Assembly (NCBI RefSeq): GCF_963422355.1
Contig: NC_085093.1
Span: forward strand, 2,850,003-2,914,002
Source of the DNA: Corticium candelabrum
Taxonomy: Eukaryota > Porifera > Homoscleromorpha > Homosclerophorida > Plakinidae
Length of the DNA stretch: 64,000 nt
Reading direction: 5' to 3'
Translations under genes and position numbers: made by a program
The notes under the pieces: model-generated
Seen by the model: only the letters and a program-made list of their open reading frames with translations
Databases searched by the model: none
Told to the model about the DNA's origin: nothing
Part shown: positions 32,670-43,233 of the stretch, piece by piece
Layout: each line of letters opens with the position of its first letter
How positions within the stretch are numbered: position 1 is the first letter of the stretch

Positions 32670-35522
32670 CAAGGGCGTCACGTCTTAGGGGCTAGAGAGG
32701 GCGCTAGCCCCCCCACTTTTTTAGGGCGTGGCTTGCTATATTTTGAGTCAATTCTATTTTCAACGTTAATTAAACAGAAGTGTAGCTTGTCTTTAGCTAA
32801 ATTAGCTGATTCAGCATAGATGTAGTACTGCTATGAAGGACTGCCTGGAAATCGAGGCTAAAGCACCCGGATACGGAAAATGTCAGCGGGAGACAGCTGT
32901 CACAGCAGCAGCTCTGTCAGCCTCAGCAGCGACAAGAACACAAAGCGGAAAGGACAGAAACTCCTTACCACCTTTCTAAGGTCCACTAACAACGTATCGC
33001 GGATTGTTGAAATGGAAAAGTAACACGCCAATTTTTTAGATCAAGAACTTCCCTGCAGCCAGAGTCGTCTCACTCCAAGTCTTTGTCATCTTTTTGTACG
33101 TCAAGGTTCGACGATACAGCTAGTTCTATCGTGACTGTGACTGTCTCTACTAGTACTACTGCTAGTGAATCTGGCCCGAAAGATTCTGTGTGTCATGCGT
33201 TTGATCCTTGCCGAGGTCCAACTGCTTGTTCTGTGACCAATGGCCCGTATCAACCTTGTGCAAAAGAACTGCCGCATGGGAAATTTCCTCAGACGAAATC
33301 TGGCACTTGTAATAGGTCCTTTCAACCACACTGGTACACACAATTTTGCTGGCTTGAGTACAGCCCTGCAGCGGATTCCGCGTTCTGCTTTCCTTGTCGG
33401 CTGACAGTAAAGCATAACCTGGATAAACAAGGTTGTCCAGACCAAGCGTTCGTGAGTAGAGGTTTCAGGAAGTGGAAGTCAGCAGTAGCTGACATGAGGC
33501 GTCACGAGGAATCTTTGAGTCATATTTCAAATGTTGGAGTGTGGAAGAATAGCCAACAGCAGGATGCAACCAGAGGAAGTGTTATGCAACAGTTGAGTAC
33601 AGCCTACCAGACACAAGTAGAGCTGAACAGACGCAATTTACGTAAAATTTTTGAAGTAATTTTTTTAATGGGAAGACAAAACATCCCATTGAGAGGCCAC
33701 GATGAATCTAAAGATTCTCACAACAGAGGAAATCTGCTGGAATTTCTTGAATATCTGTCACGGTACTGCCCTGACTTAAAACGCCATTTGGAAGGAAACT
33801 TTCACTACGTAAGCCCCAAAAGCCAAAACGACATGTTGAAACTCATTGCATCTAACATTCAGAAGAGAATTACGACAGCTGTCAAACACTGCGGCTTCTT
33901 TGGACTAATATGTGACGAGTCACAAGACATATCAAGGGTAGAACAAATGTCTGTCAATGTAAGGTTTGTAACAGACAGCCTGAATGTAGAGGAGAGGTTT
34001 CTTGGATTTTGGCCTTTAAAAGGTACTGACGGAGAAAGTCTGTTTCAGCAACTGACGCAAGTTTTGCTTGAGACGGGCCTATCAATGTCTATGGTACGGG
34101 CACAGTGTTATGATGGAGCGTCAAGCATGTGCGGGAAGCACTCAGGTTTAGCTACCAGGCTTCAGGAGGTCGAGAAGAAAGCTGGATATGTGCATTGCCA
34201 TGCCCACAGATTGAACCTCAGTCTTCAAAACAGCTGCGAGAACGTTACAGATGTGCGAAACGTTCTAGGTGCTGTTTCCAGTCTCTATAATTTACTTGAA
34301 GGATCAGCCAAGAGACATGAAAAGTTTCAAGATGTGCAACGAAGACAGAACGAAGGAAAGGGCCCGCAAGCAGTACTCCAACGACCATGTCATACTAGGT
34401 GGGGTTCCAGGCACGCAGCAGTCCATACTGTTAGGCAACAGTTTGCATCAATTCTGATTGCTCTGGACGAACTCTCTGACGATGCTGCGATCGGAAGTGA
34501 AGCTCACTGTTTACTGACTGTTGTATCTTCATTCAATTTTCTCTTCTATGTGTCCGTTCTAGACACTCTACTAGGATTAATCTCTCATCTATCCCAGTAC
34601 CTGCAGGGAGAGAACGTAGATCTTCAGGCAGCAAAAAGATCAGCTGATAGCGTCATTGCTACTCTACAAAGTTTCAGAACAAATGAAAGTTTTGAGAATT
34701 TCTGGCAGTCATCGGAGAAAGAGAGTAAAGCAAAAAACCTGACTCCACCAGCTCTCCTTCGAGCTCGTCGACCTTCTCACCGAATTGACGAACGAAGCAC
34801 GACCCAATATCAGCCACTGTCACCAAAAGAACGTTATCGACAAGCATATTATGAATTATTGGATATCATGGTATCAGACCTAACTCGACGCTTTTGTAGC
34901 AAAGATTACCGTGTGTTCTGTGGAATTGAGAAGTTGTTGTCCGAGTCAGTCTCGTTATCGGCGCCAGATCAGTCGCTTGTGAGTGAGATATTACACTTTT
35001 ACACAGGTGACTTTGACAACACTCAGTTCACGTCTGAAATAAGAGTATTTTACAATTATTCTAAACTGCACTTTTCTAAAGACGTTGTGGAGACCGGTAA
35101 CATAGGTGCTCTTGCTCGTCAGTTTGTTTCTCTCCGTTGCACAGAATTGTTTCCCCAAGTCTTCAAACTGTTCAAGTTGTTTCTCTGCATTCCTGCTACA
35201 TCTTCAACTGCAGAGCGGTCGTTTTCTGCTCTAAGGCGACTAAAATCATGGCTGCGAACTAGGATGGCTGACGAGCGCCTCCGGTCCCTTGCTCTGATGT
35301 GCTTCGAATGCGACATTGCTAAGGAACTGGAGAGTAATATTGATGATCTTGTTTCACAATTTGGTGCTCTTTGTGACAGACGTCTTCCTCTACAATAGTT
35401 AGTAAACTTTTTGTAATGTTGATATTAAAAAGAATTTAATATATATGACGCCATGAATTACGTCACATATCTCAGCTTCAAATTTGCGCCCCCCCACTTT
35501 TGGGACCCATGTGACGCCCTTG
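32670..35522 (+). mobile_element. hAT-2: structurally intact hAT transposon
   Basis: A 2853-bp element with 12-bp terminal inverted repeats CAAGGGCGTCAC and a matching 7-bp flank GTGTACT on both sides (32,663-32,669 and 35,523-35,529). An eighth base would mismatch. Subterminal GCCCCCCCACTTTT occurs at both ends in inverted relation. It is inserted in the minisatellite of the KLHL intron. Its transposase is uninterrupted, so it is the youngest-looking element here. Confidence 0.88.
32880..35398 (+). CDS. hAT-2 transposase (ZMYM1/DUF4371-like), two exons
   Basis: The long open frame (33,011-35,398) has no ATG before its zinc finger. An ATG at 32,880 opens a short exon ending AAG at 32,980. 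A 59-bp GT-AG intron (32,981-33,039, TTTTTTAG acceptor) joins it in phase to the long frame, giving about 819 aa. Domains: a basic segment with a PIP-like QKLLTTFL (about residues 27-34), a TTF-type zinc finger (HWYTQFCWLEY, AFCFPC), DUF4371-like RNase H core (LICDESQDIS; QCYDGASSMCGKHSG; HCHAHRLNLSLQNSC), and the hAT dimerisation motif (STAERSFSALRRLKSWLR, then RLRSLALMCFE). Length is normal for the family. It would excise and reinsert the element in the nucleus. The splice is my inference. Confidence 0.85.
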
Positions 35523-35642
35523 GTGTACTGTAGTATACTGTATGTAGTATACCGTCATTTGGTGTATTGTAGTATTGTAGTATACTGTAATGTCACATTA
35601 TGTGGTATTGTACTACAGTATTGTGCTATAATGTGGTGTCTA

Positions 35643-37432
35643 CCAAACAACCGGGGAAGTTAAGTTCGTGAGATGTCCCGGATAATCTGAACATCTGTAG
35701 GGCGTATCGATAGCTTGAATGACAACCTCGAAACATCCGCGCATAGTCTAGTAAGTCTTTGACCTCAGCTCGTCTTACAAGGCAGTGGTGACAACTGATC
35801 TATTCTCTGTTTTTTTGCCTGCTTCCCAACCCTAGAGAGATCTAGATACGCTTGCAGGAAGCCGAGCAAAACGGTCAACTATGACGTTCGTCCGGCGTTA
35901 GCTTCAACTATTTGTATTTCGCCCAACATATAGAGAGGAGCGAATCCAACCTACTTGGTTCTTGGATGTGCCTGCACTATTGCTTTCTTCAGAACTTCTT
36001 GTCAAGGTGGAATCTTCTCTTGTTTGGAGATGCAGGGCGAGGTCAAAGTGACGATGATCATGGCGGTTTCCGGTCATTTTGACTCGCGATGTAGTCGTAC
36101 AAGGTGAGTGTTATTGGCATTTGTTGTAAAGCACGTGCAAGACTGTCGTTAGCACATACATTCTGATAAGGAATCGGTTGCGTTGGTGCTTGCTGGGTAT
36201 GAGTTTTCGTGGGCTAATAATACGTACTTTGTTGTGAGCGGTCAAAGTAAGCGACATTCTTTTGCTCCCTACATTTTGCCCAACTGATTTTCGTCTCTTT
36301 ATCTGCATGAACGCAGAGTAGAAGAGTTGCTTCGGTCGCGCGTGCACTTCCCTAAGCCGTCAGGTTCTGACAGCACCATGCAAACTACCGCCGTATCACA
36401 GGTATCGAGCTGGTCTCATGACATATGGCACCCAGATTTGGGCGTGACTTGTGGTGTCAGGGCGGTGCTGCTTCGCGCCATCTAGATATTGCATGTGTTT
36501 TCGCGAATTAGTGGACAATCGTTCGGACAATATGTGTAACATACGTGTAGAGGCTCTAACTTGAAGATGTTTAGCCGTGTAATGTGTACACTGCAGTAAT
36601 ACACGTAATACACCTATGGTGACTTGAAAGCAGTACATACATGTACAATATTGTGGTATACACTGTGTAACACCATAGTAATTACGTAATTAAGTGTATT
36701 GCTACGTTACTTGAAAATAGTAACTTAATATTAATTAACTAAAGTTATGAGGAAGATGGTTCAAAACGTCTGAAAAAATAATTGGCTCATCCCTACTAGC
36801 AGTGTTCTCAGGTCTCTCTGTGTATGTAGGTGAAGCCACAATGGTCAAGAAGTGCCTCTTCCTTGTTGTCACAGGGTGCTAACTGGCAGCTTTCCTTGCT
36901 CTCACACAGATCAATATCTCTCCTATGCTATGAGCGTCTGCATGCTGTAATTACAACTGCGTATCGTACTAGTTTGTTGAAATAGCGGTTTGCGCATACT
37001 GTAAATATCTTAGAAATATTCAAGCACAGTAACTGGTGTACGTAGCTAGTCTAGGCCGTACGTACGTATCGTCGACATCCGTGTGTTGTGTGACTGGTTA
37101 AATTCCTCTAGCGCAGAACCCTTGGTATCTCTGGAAGCAGTTGGTACGGAGTTTTGCACTTACACGTTGCAATACTTCTGTGAGAAAGTCTTGTATGTGT
37201 CCCCTTCTTGAGTTTTCGGCATAAGAGGCAGTCACAACAACTGGGGCACTGGGGCCCGTGTGCCAGTCAGATATTGAGGGCTTCTGTTTGACTGGAGCTA
37301 CAATGTAGGGCAAAGCTCTGCCATAATAGGAATATGTATGCGTGGTTGAACTTGAGAGATCTAGCTCTGTTATACGGGTCGCACTGTATGAGTATACGGG
37401 ACCTGTTCGAACATAAATTCTATGTTGTTTGG
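35643..37432. mobile_element. TA-flanked non-autonomous element, 1.8 kb
   Basis: Flanked by TA (35,641-35,642 and 37,433-37,434). The ends begin CCAAACAAC on the left and its complement on the right, with looser similarity further in (GTTCG, then GTCCCG). The KLHL intron minisatellite continues on both sides. No transposase is visible inside, so it is probably a deletion derivative of a Tc1/mariner-type element. Confidence 0.6.
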
Positions 37433-37434
37433 TA

Positions 37435-38985
37435 GACTGTGTATGGTAGTGTACTGTAGTACACTATACTGTAATGTGGCGTAGGGTAGTGTAATGTAAT
37501 AAGCAGGCCGATTGGTAGGCAGCTATTGTATTGTAGGATGATTAGGACGAAGTAGGACATCTGCTACAAACACTATTTGACGATTAGTCAGAGGAGCCAT
37601 TGTGCAGTCAGAGAGTAGCACATAGTTTTTGTCCTCGGGTTGTTGTGCTTGGGTTGGCTTTATTCCCCTGCTTCCTGTCGAGGTTATTTCTATCTCATCC
37701 TCTGTTGTTGTTACTGTGCATTGTGGTTGTGCAATGTTGTTGGATGTGATTGGTTGTTATTGGTCACTATGGCGACTTGGGCACGCTTCCTGTCAAATAG
37801 CCCCATGTGTTTTTTTGCCTGATTGGAAGGGCCAACCTGGAATAAGAGCGTGTAGAAGGAGGTTAGCAGGTGTGGGAAGGTGGTTTGGTGTGCTATTACA
37901 GAAACATTTAGTTCTTGTTGACAAGCTCAAAGCCTAAGAGTATTTCCATGAAAACCCTTTTGGCTGTTGATACTTAAAATATGAAGGAAATAGAACCAGG
38001 ATGTACTGTGTACTCACAGAACTAAAGGGCCAAACTTGACATATCAAGCAGCCTGAATTTCTGTATCCATAAGTATACCACTTTATGTTATGTCACAAAA
38101 ATTAATGGCTCCCAATATTTGTGAGAAGTTGGTGCTGTAATGGGTGAAACAATTACGGTGCGTGTGGTAGTAGCTTGTCACTATGGATGTGTTACTGTTG
38201 TGAGTCTGAGTAACTTACTTGTGGCTACAGTCAGACCTCATTATTCCAACCACATTTGTCCCACTAGTTTCTGTTGGACTAACCCGACTGTTGGATTAGT
38301 GGTAACAAATACTAAGTGACCATGTAAATTGGTTTTAGGTGTACCACAGGCACTTGGTTAGAAAATGATGGTGTTGGATTATTGGGTGTGGGAGTAATGA
38401 GGTCTGAATGTATTCAGCTGCATAAATATATCTGTTTATTTTCTGACTGGCACTCACTACATCAAGTGTATATATAGATATCCATTAGTTATAAATTGTT
38501 GTCAAGTAGTGATTACTCTGTGAGGTAGAAAACTTTAAAAAAATTTCATAATTTATTGCCCCGGGCACACACACACACACACACACACACGCGCGCGCGC
38601 GCACGCACGCACACACACACATACACACACCAGTCTGACTGACAGACTAAGAACAGTATATAAAACCCACTGCATCAAAAACGATGACAAACACAAGACA
38701 AACATTCAGTCACATTTTAACAATCTTTTAGAACAACTCAGTCCACGATTGGCACACAATCCAATGCACGAAAGGTTAACACTAGATTAGACTCAAATCT
38801 GATGTGGAGACACGGGATCCGCCCACAGCTATTTCCACATAAAAATTAAAAATATAATTATCTACACATTTATGGTACATCAATAATCATATTTGTAAAT
38901 TGATGTGTATCTGCCTACTGTATACGTATATAACATACAGTCTCGTCCTTTGGTGTGTCTTTCCTAATTTTTCCTTTAGTTCTAG
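37435..38985. other. KLHL-B2 intron, 3' part
   Basis: Minisatellite remnant, the conserved intron block (matching 2560-4080), a mixed (CA)n/(CG)n tract at about 38,564-38,630, and the acceptor TTCTAG at 38,985. No gene. Confidence 0.75.
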
Positions 38986-39549
38986 GTAAGACACGATCCC
39001 AAGCATCGTGCAGCCAACCTCCCCGAATTGCTTCGTCACATTCGCCTTCCCGTCTTGCCGACCGATTTCCTCATCGAACACGTCGATTGCGAGGAGCTCA
39101 TACGAAACAAGATGGAATGTCGAGACATCGTAGACGAAGCTAAACGATATCATCTCGTGAAAGGTTTGTGCCACTTGAAAGATGTCCCACCACAGGCATA
39201 TCCCAGGAAATCGTGCGTCGGGAAATTGTTTGCAGTCGGCGGGAAGGAATCGTCGGAAAGCATCACTCGTAGTGTAGAATGTTACAATAACAGATCGAAT
39301 AGTTGGAGTCGTGAGCCGGACATGATTGTTCGTCGTCAGCAGCTCGGTGTTGGCGTATTGAAGGAACGGTTGTATGCCGTTGGAGGGTCGGATGGATCGA
39401 TGAGGTTGAGTAGTGTGGAGTGTTACGATCCTGGGAATTCTAGTTGGGCATTCGTTGCGCCTATGAACACGAGTCGGTCGGGTGTCGCAGTTGGTGTGTT
39501 GGGAGGAGCCATGTATACGTCTGGTGGGCTTGTTGTGTTGAGTTGGTGA
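38986..39549 (+). CDS. KLHL-B exon 2 (BACK and Kelch repeats), intact
   Basis: Open for 187 codons from the acceptor (GTA AGA CAC GAT) to the stop after VVLSW. Encodes BACK second half (HDPKHRAANLPELLRHIR, then KMECRDIVDEAKRYHL) and about two and a half Kelch repeats (LFAVGG, LYAVGGSDG, with the SVECY and W landmarks). This uninterrupted copy serves as the empty site for hAT-1 in KLHL-A. It joins in phase to exon 1 at 28,724-29,299. The propeller is short: the family usually has five or six repeats. Confidence 0.8.
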   Translation, partial: VRHDPKHRAANLPELLRHIRLPVLPTDFLIEHVDCEELIRNKMECRDIVDEAKRYHLVKGLCHLKDVPPQAYPRKSCVGKLFAVGGKESSESITRSVECYNNRSNSWSREPDMIVRRQQLGVGVLKERLYAVGGSDGSMRLSSVECYDPGNSSWAFVAPMNTSRSGVAVGVLGGAMYTSGGLVVLSW

Positions 39550-39682
39550 CTTGTGTGGTGATCAATTTGTACACGTCTGTCTGTCTGTCTGTTAGTTTAT
39601 CTGTAGTCCAATCGTCTATCTATGTGTTTGTCTGTTTGTGTCTGCCAACACCTGTCTGTCTAACTGCTTGTTTGTTTGTTTG

Positions 39683-39846
<164 letters not shown>

Positions 39847-39849
39847 CCA

Positions 39850-40172
39850 GTGTATGTTTCAGGGTTGCAGGTTCAAGTCACAGTGGTGGCGAGCTATGGC
39901 ATAATTTTCTTAAGCAAGAAACTTACACACAATTGCTTCTCTCGACTCAGAAGTATAAATGAGTACCTGGTCATTGACTGGGGTGGACATGACCGCTGGC
40001 TTGGCTATAACATCATGCAGCAGACGGGTACAGTGGGCCTTGGTGTCCAGTCGCAAAGCTGCGCCATAGTCAGTGCCCCTGGATGACTCTGGCCAAGCTC
40101 CAGGTGGATTGTAGCGCTGGCCCTAAGCCTCGACGTAGCGCACGGAGGCCTTGCCTCTAGAGGCAGGGGAGC
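39850..40172 (+). repeat. SINE-like repeat, unit B copy, interrupted by a MITE
   Basis: Same sequence as 7861-8242 (GGTTCAAGTC head, AAGCAAGAAACTTACACACA body), continuing after the MITE at 40,728. Confidence 0.5.
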
Positions 40173-40174
40173 TA

Positions 40175-40725
40175 CCGTATTCGCCCGTAATAACGCCCAT
40201 TCCGAAATAACGCCCATGCCCGTATATACGCCCATGTGCGACAGGTCAGAACTTTCAGCCCGAAAAAACGCCCATGCCCAAGTATAAGCCCAGGATACGC
40301 GTGTCCAGACAAAACAAAATGGGTCCGCAGAACATTCGTCTCCGTTTGTGTGCGTTTAATGAGCTGGTGTCAATGTTGAGTGAAAGTGCTTGCCGCTATA
40401 GACTCATGTCTTCGTAGCAATTACCGACCCTGATGCTCTTGACGGGCTTCAGGCCGACCACGTGTGTATAATATTTAGCTTCTGCGTGGATGTTGATGCT
40501 GAATGGATACCAGTACCTTAGATCTTGCAAATGGATAATTGGAAGCATTTGTGGTATTTCTGTCTTCAAGTATCTAGATGATGACTGGCCAGGTCGACGA
40601 CAGCATCTAGTGACCTAGTGACCATGTATACGACTAGGACCAAAATAACGCCCATGCCCTAGTATACGCCCAGAAAAAAGTGTTTCTTTTCTATACGCCC
40701 AAGGCGTTATTACGGGCGAAAACGG
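40175..40725. mobile_element. TA-specific MITE with ACGCCC repeats, 551 bp
   Basis: Flanked by TA duplicates (40,173-40,174, 40,726-40,727). The single TA of the empty site is at 8176-8177 in unit A (GGAGCTATCTCC). Its terminal inverted repeat starts CCGTATTCGCCCGTAATAA on the left and CCGTTTTCGCCCGTAATAA as the complement on the right. Both ends repeat the ACGCCCA motif many times. No coding region. A Tc1/mariner or pogo-type MITE is the best fit. Confidence 0.85.
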
Positions 40726-40798
40726 TATCTCTGCAACTGACCTTAAGATTGACGTCATTCATGAATGACGTGGAGGGCTTGACATTTGTCCATTTGTC

Positions 40799-40799
<1 letters not shown>

Positions 40800-40864
<65 letters not shown>
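40800..40864. repeat. (TG)n microsatellite
   Basis: TG tract passing into CCTG units, equivalent to 8243-8304. Confidence 0.95.
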
Positions 40865-40865
<1 letters not shown>

Positions 40866-41152
40866 CTGCCTGCCTGCCTGCCTGCCTGTCCAACTGCTTG
40901 TTTGCTTGCCTGTCTGTCTGCTTGTCTCTCTGTCTCTGCTTGTTTGCTTGTTTGTATGTCTATCTGTCTAACTGCTTGTCTGCCTGTCTGTTTGTCTCTC
41001 TCACTACATATATTTTCCATTTAAATCAAACCTTTACATCATGACTCACTGAGCAACCTAACACGAACAACAAGACCATTATGGTCCTGAAGCATACAAA
41101 ATTACACTAAGCAAACTGCATTTCTTTGTAGTTTGATTGTTTGGTGTGTAGA

Positions 41153-41490
41153 TCAATGAAAACTACATTGATTGTTTTCTGCCTCTTCTGTTGACCCAGA
41201 CGCTTTTCTCTCATCACCAGACACGCCTCTTACCCCACTATCTTCTGTTTCGACTCTTTCAATGACGACTCGCTCGTTTGTTCTCTTGAAATCGTGTTGG
41301 CAATTTGAGAATGCCATCCCTGCTTCTAGTCCTGTGCTAAAGGCTATAGGCCACGGACGTCTGCTGAAGACGAGCAGCGAGAAGAGAGCTCCCACGCCAA
41401 ATCCAGCGCCGGGTTTAATCAGTAGGTCGCTTAAACAGCGATCCCACTTTCTACTGATCTCTTCTTCCGACCTTGCCTGAGCTTTGACAT
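41153..41490 (-). CDS. MICOS10: MIC10-like MICOS subunit, copy B (most complete; start unresolved)
   Basis: Minus strand reads SEEEISRKWDRCLSDLLIK, a first membrane segment with GAGFGVGALFSLLVF (the GxGxGxG motif), the loop FSRRPWPIAF, a second membrane segment (TGLEAGMAFS), NCQHDFKRTNERVV, and an acidic tail to the stop at 41,153. This order matches animal MIC10, which oligomerises through its glycine motifs to shape cristae junctions in the mitochondrial inner membrane. The second glycine motif is shortened relative to copy C. The ATG at 41,490 is out of frame by one missing base, so either the start is mutated or the reading is an internal exon (a CTCAG precedes it). It converges on KLHL-B. 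Confidence 0.75.
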
Positions 41491-41536
41491 CAGACGTGTC
41501 CCGGATGTAGCCTTGAGTGCACTGTGTGCGCGTCAA

Positions 41537-42029
41537 TCTTTTCCAAACATTTTTTCTATTGTTACGTTTCCCTTTACAAAATCTGTTACATAATAAGCGT
41601 TTTAACTCTCCTACTCTCTGTTTGCGTTTACTGTGAATCTGGAACTATGTAATGAAGCACTTGTGTTGGTTTAGAAACACTTAATTAACTAATTGCCTGT
41701 GACCTACGACATCAATAGCTTGTTTACTGTGACTCCGGATTTACTGTTACTGACACAGAGGTGTTTTACTGTGACTTACAATACCTGCAAAACACGAGGA
41801 AAAAGAAGAAGAAAATTTCTAGAAAAAAGACGGGATGCAGGAAAGACATCACGGAGAGCACTAACATCACAAATGAGATAGATGACGACTACGAAGTGAC
41901 AGAAGTTGATAATGATGTCGCATTGACCAGCCAAGCCCAGACGAAGACGACCAAGCGTTGCTGAACGCATGAAGCTTTGCACTAGAGTAATTAATATTAA
42001 TGAAGTAATTGACATGGCATCTGCTTACA
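41537..42029. other. Flank between MIC10-B and E2
   Basis: Matches the MIC10 3' flank of units A and C only to about 41,608; beyond that it is unique to B. The last nine bases, CTGCTTACA, are the left target duplication of E2. No convincing gene. Confidence 0.6.
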
Positions 42030-42100
42030 TAGCCTCGGAGCCAGACCGCTTTTGCACGTGAGGGGGCGGGAAGGGCGGGGAAAAAAGCGGTCTGGGGACT
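42030..42100. repeat. E2 left terminal inverted repeat
   Basis: Starts TAGCCTCGGAGCCAG, followed by a G-rich loop and GCGGTCTGG, so the end can itself form a hairpin. The right end (49,431-49,515) is the complement with 14 extra bases in the loop. Confidence 0.9.
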
Positions 42101-42463
42101 ATGCTATTGTAAGTGAGTTCGGAAGTAGGCGTAACGACTTAACTCGTTATTACGCTAAACGAGTCTCACAGTTATTAGCTATAACAATCTACTTACAATG
42201 ATTTGAGAACCAGTTGTTGTCTAATAACGCGATTCATCATGTCATCTACCGCAAGCAGTCTGCTTACGCCTAGAAAGTCTGTATCTTCAGACAAGTGCAG
42301 AAGTTGCGGCAGTAAGTTTACATCAGGGCTCGATAAACACAGCTTGTTTGGGACCAAGCAGGAACTGCACTTGAAGCTTCAGAAAGCCACTGGTCACGCT
42401 ATCACGGAAGCAGACGGCCTTCCGCATTTCGTATGTCATTCTTGCCGCGGCAAGCTCTTGACT

Positions 42464-43233
42464 TAGTCTCGCGTAGCCAAACCCCTCCCCTTCTTGATAT
42501 CTACCGGCGGGAAAGGGTTTGGTGAAATTGCACATAAGCAGTGGTGCCAGGCATACGCCCACGTCTTTCCAACTAGTAATTAGATGAAGGTTAAGTTGAC
42601 AGGTGATAATTACTGGAAACATTCTTCTCTCTGTTGTCGACGAGAAATCACTTGTTGGAAGGCTTACAACAATCAATGGACAGACTTTACGATAGTATGG
42701 TATTGTTCTTGGTATAGGGCGTTTAGTTAGCTACGAATTCACGCAAACTGCGCGCTAACCTCTGCATAATTAATTATTTCGACCTGCCGTGCCATCGCCT
42801 CGATCTCTTCCAGCAATCCTTGAATTTGCTGATCTAGCCTAGGAAACGAAGCAAGCTACGTTCGGCAATGTATCACAAACAGGCTCGATCCAGCTGCTTC
42901 TATCTAGTCAGCTGGTCCACAAAAGAATGTCCGACTAGTCTACACTTGCCAAGATGTCTACATTGCTTGAGCATTGCGAGAGCCGTTTCTTTTTCTTTGC
43001 TTTGCGTTTGCTGAAAAGAGGCTCCAAGTACAAAGCACAAAGCACAACAGTTCGGATCCATTGTGTGTAACTAACAATCAACTTGCGTGGGGTTGATTAC
43101 ACGTTTACGTTAATGTAATTATCTGCCACCCGGAAGTCGGTGGCGGCTGGCACCACTACTTGTGTGCAATTTCACCAAACCCTTTCCCGCTGGTAGATAT
43201 CAAGAAGGGGAGGGGTTTGGCTACGAGAGACTA
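42464..43233. mobile_element. 770-bp MITE of the E1/E2 superfamily, nested in the E2 transposase gene
   Basis: Perfect 9-bp direct repeats CTCTTGACT at 42,455-42,463 and 43,234-43,242. The inverted ends of about 87 bp start TAGTCTCGCGTAGCCAAACC (complement on the right with one change) and fold through CCAAACCC and GGGTTTGG. The TAG-N-CTCG start, the self-folding ends and the 9-bp duplication match E2 and (ends) E1. It carries no gene and cuts the zinc-finger exon of E2. Confidence 0.88.

Noticed and set aside
41172-41480. Plus-strand ORF conserved in several units (also 58,221-58,562), preceded by a pyrimidine tract and CAG
   Set aside because: I first read it as a further KLHL exon. The opposite strand encodes recognisable MIC10, which explains the conservation.
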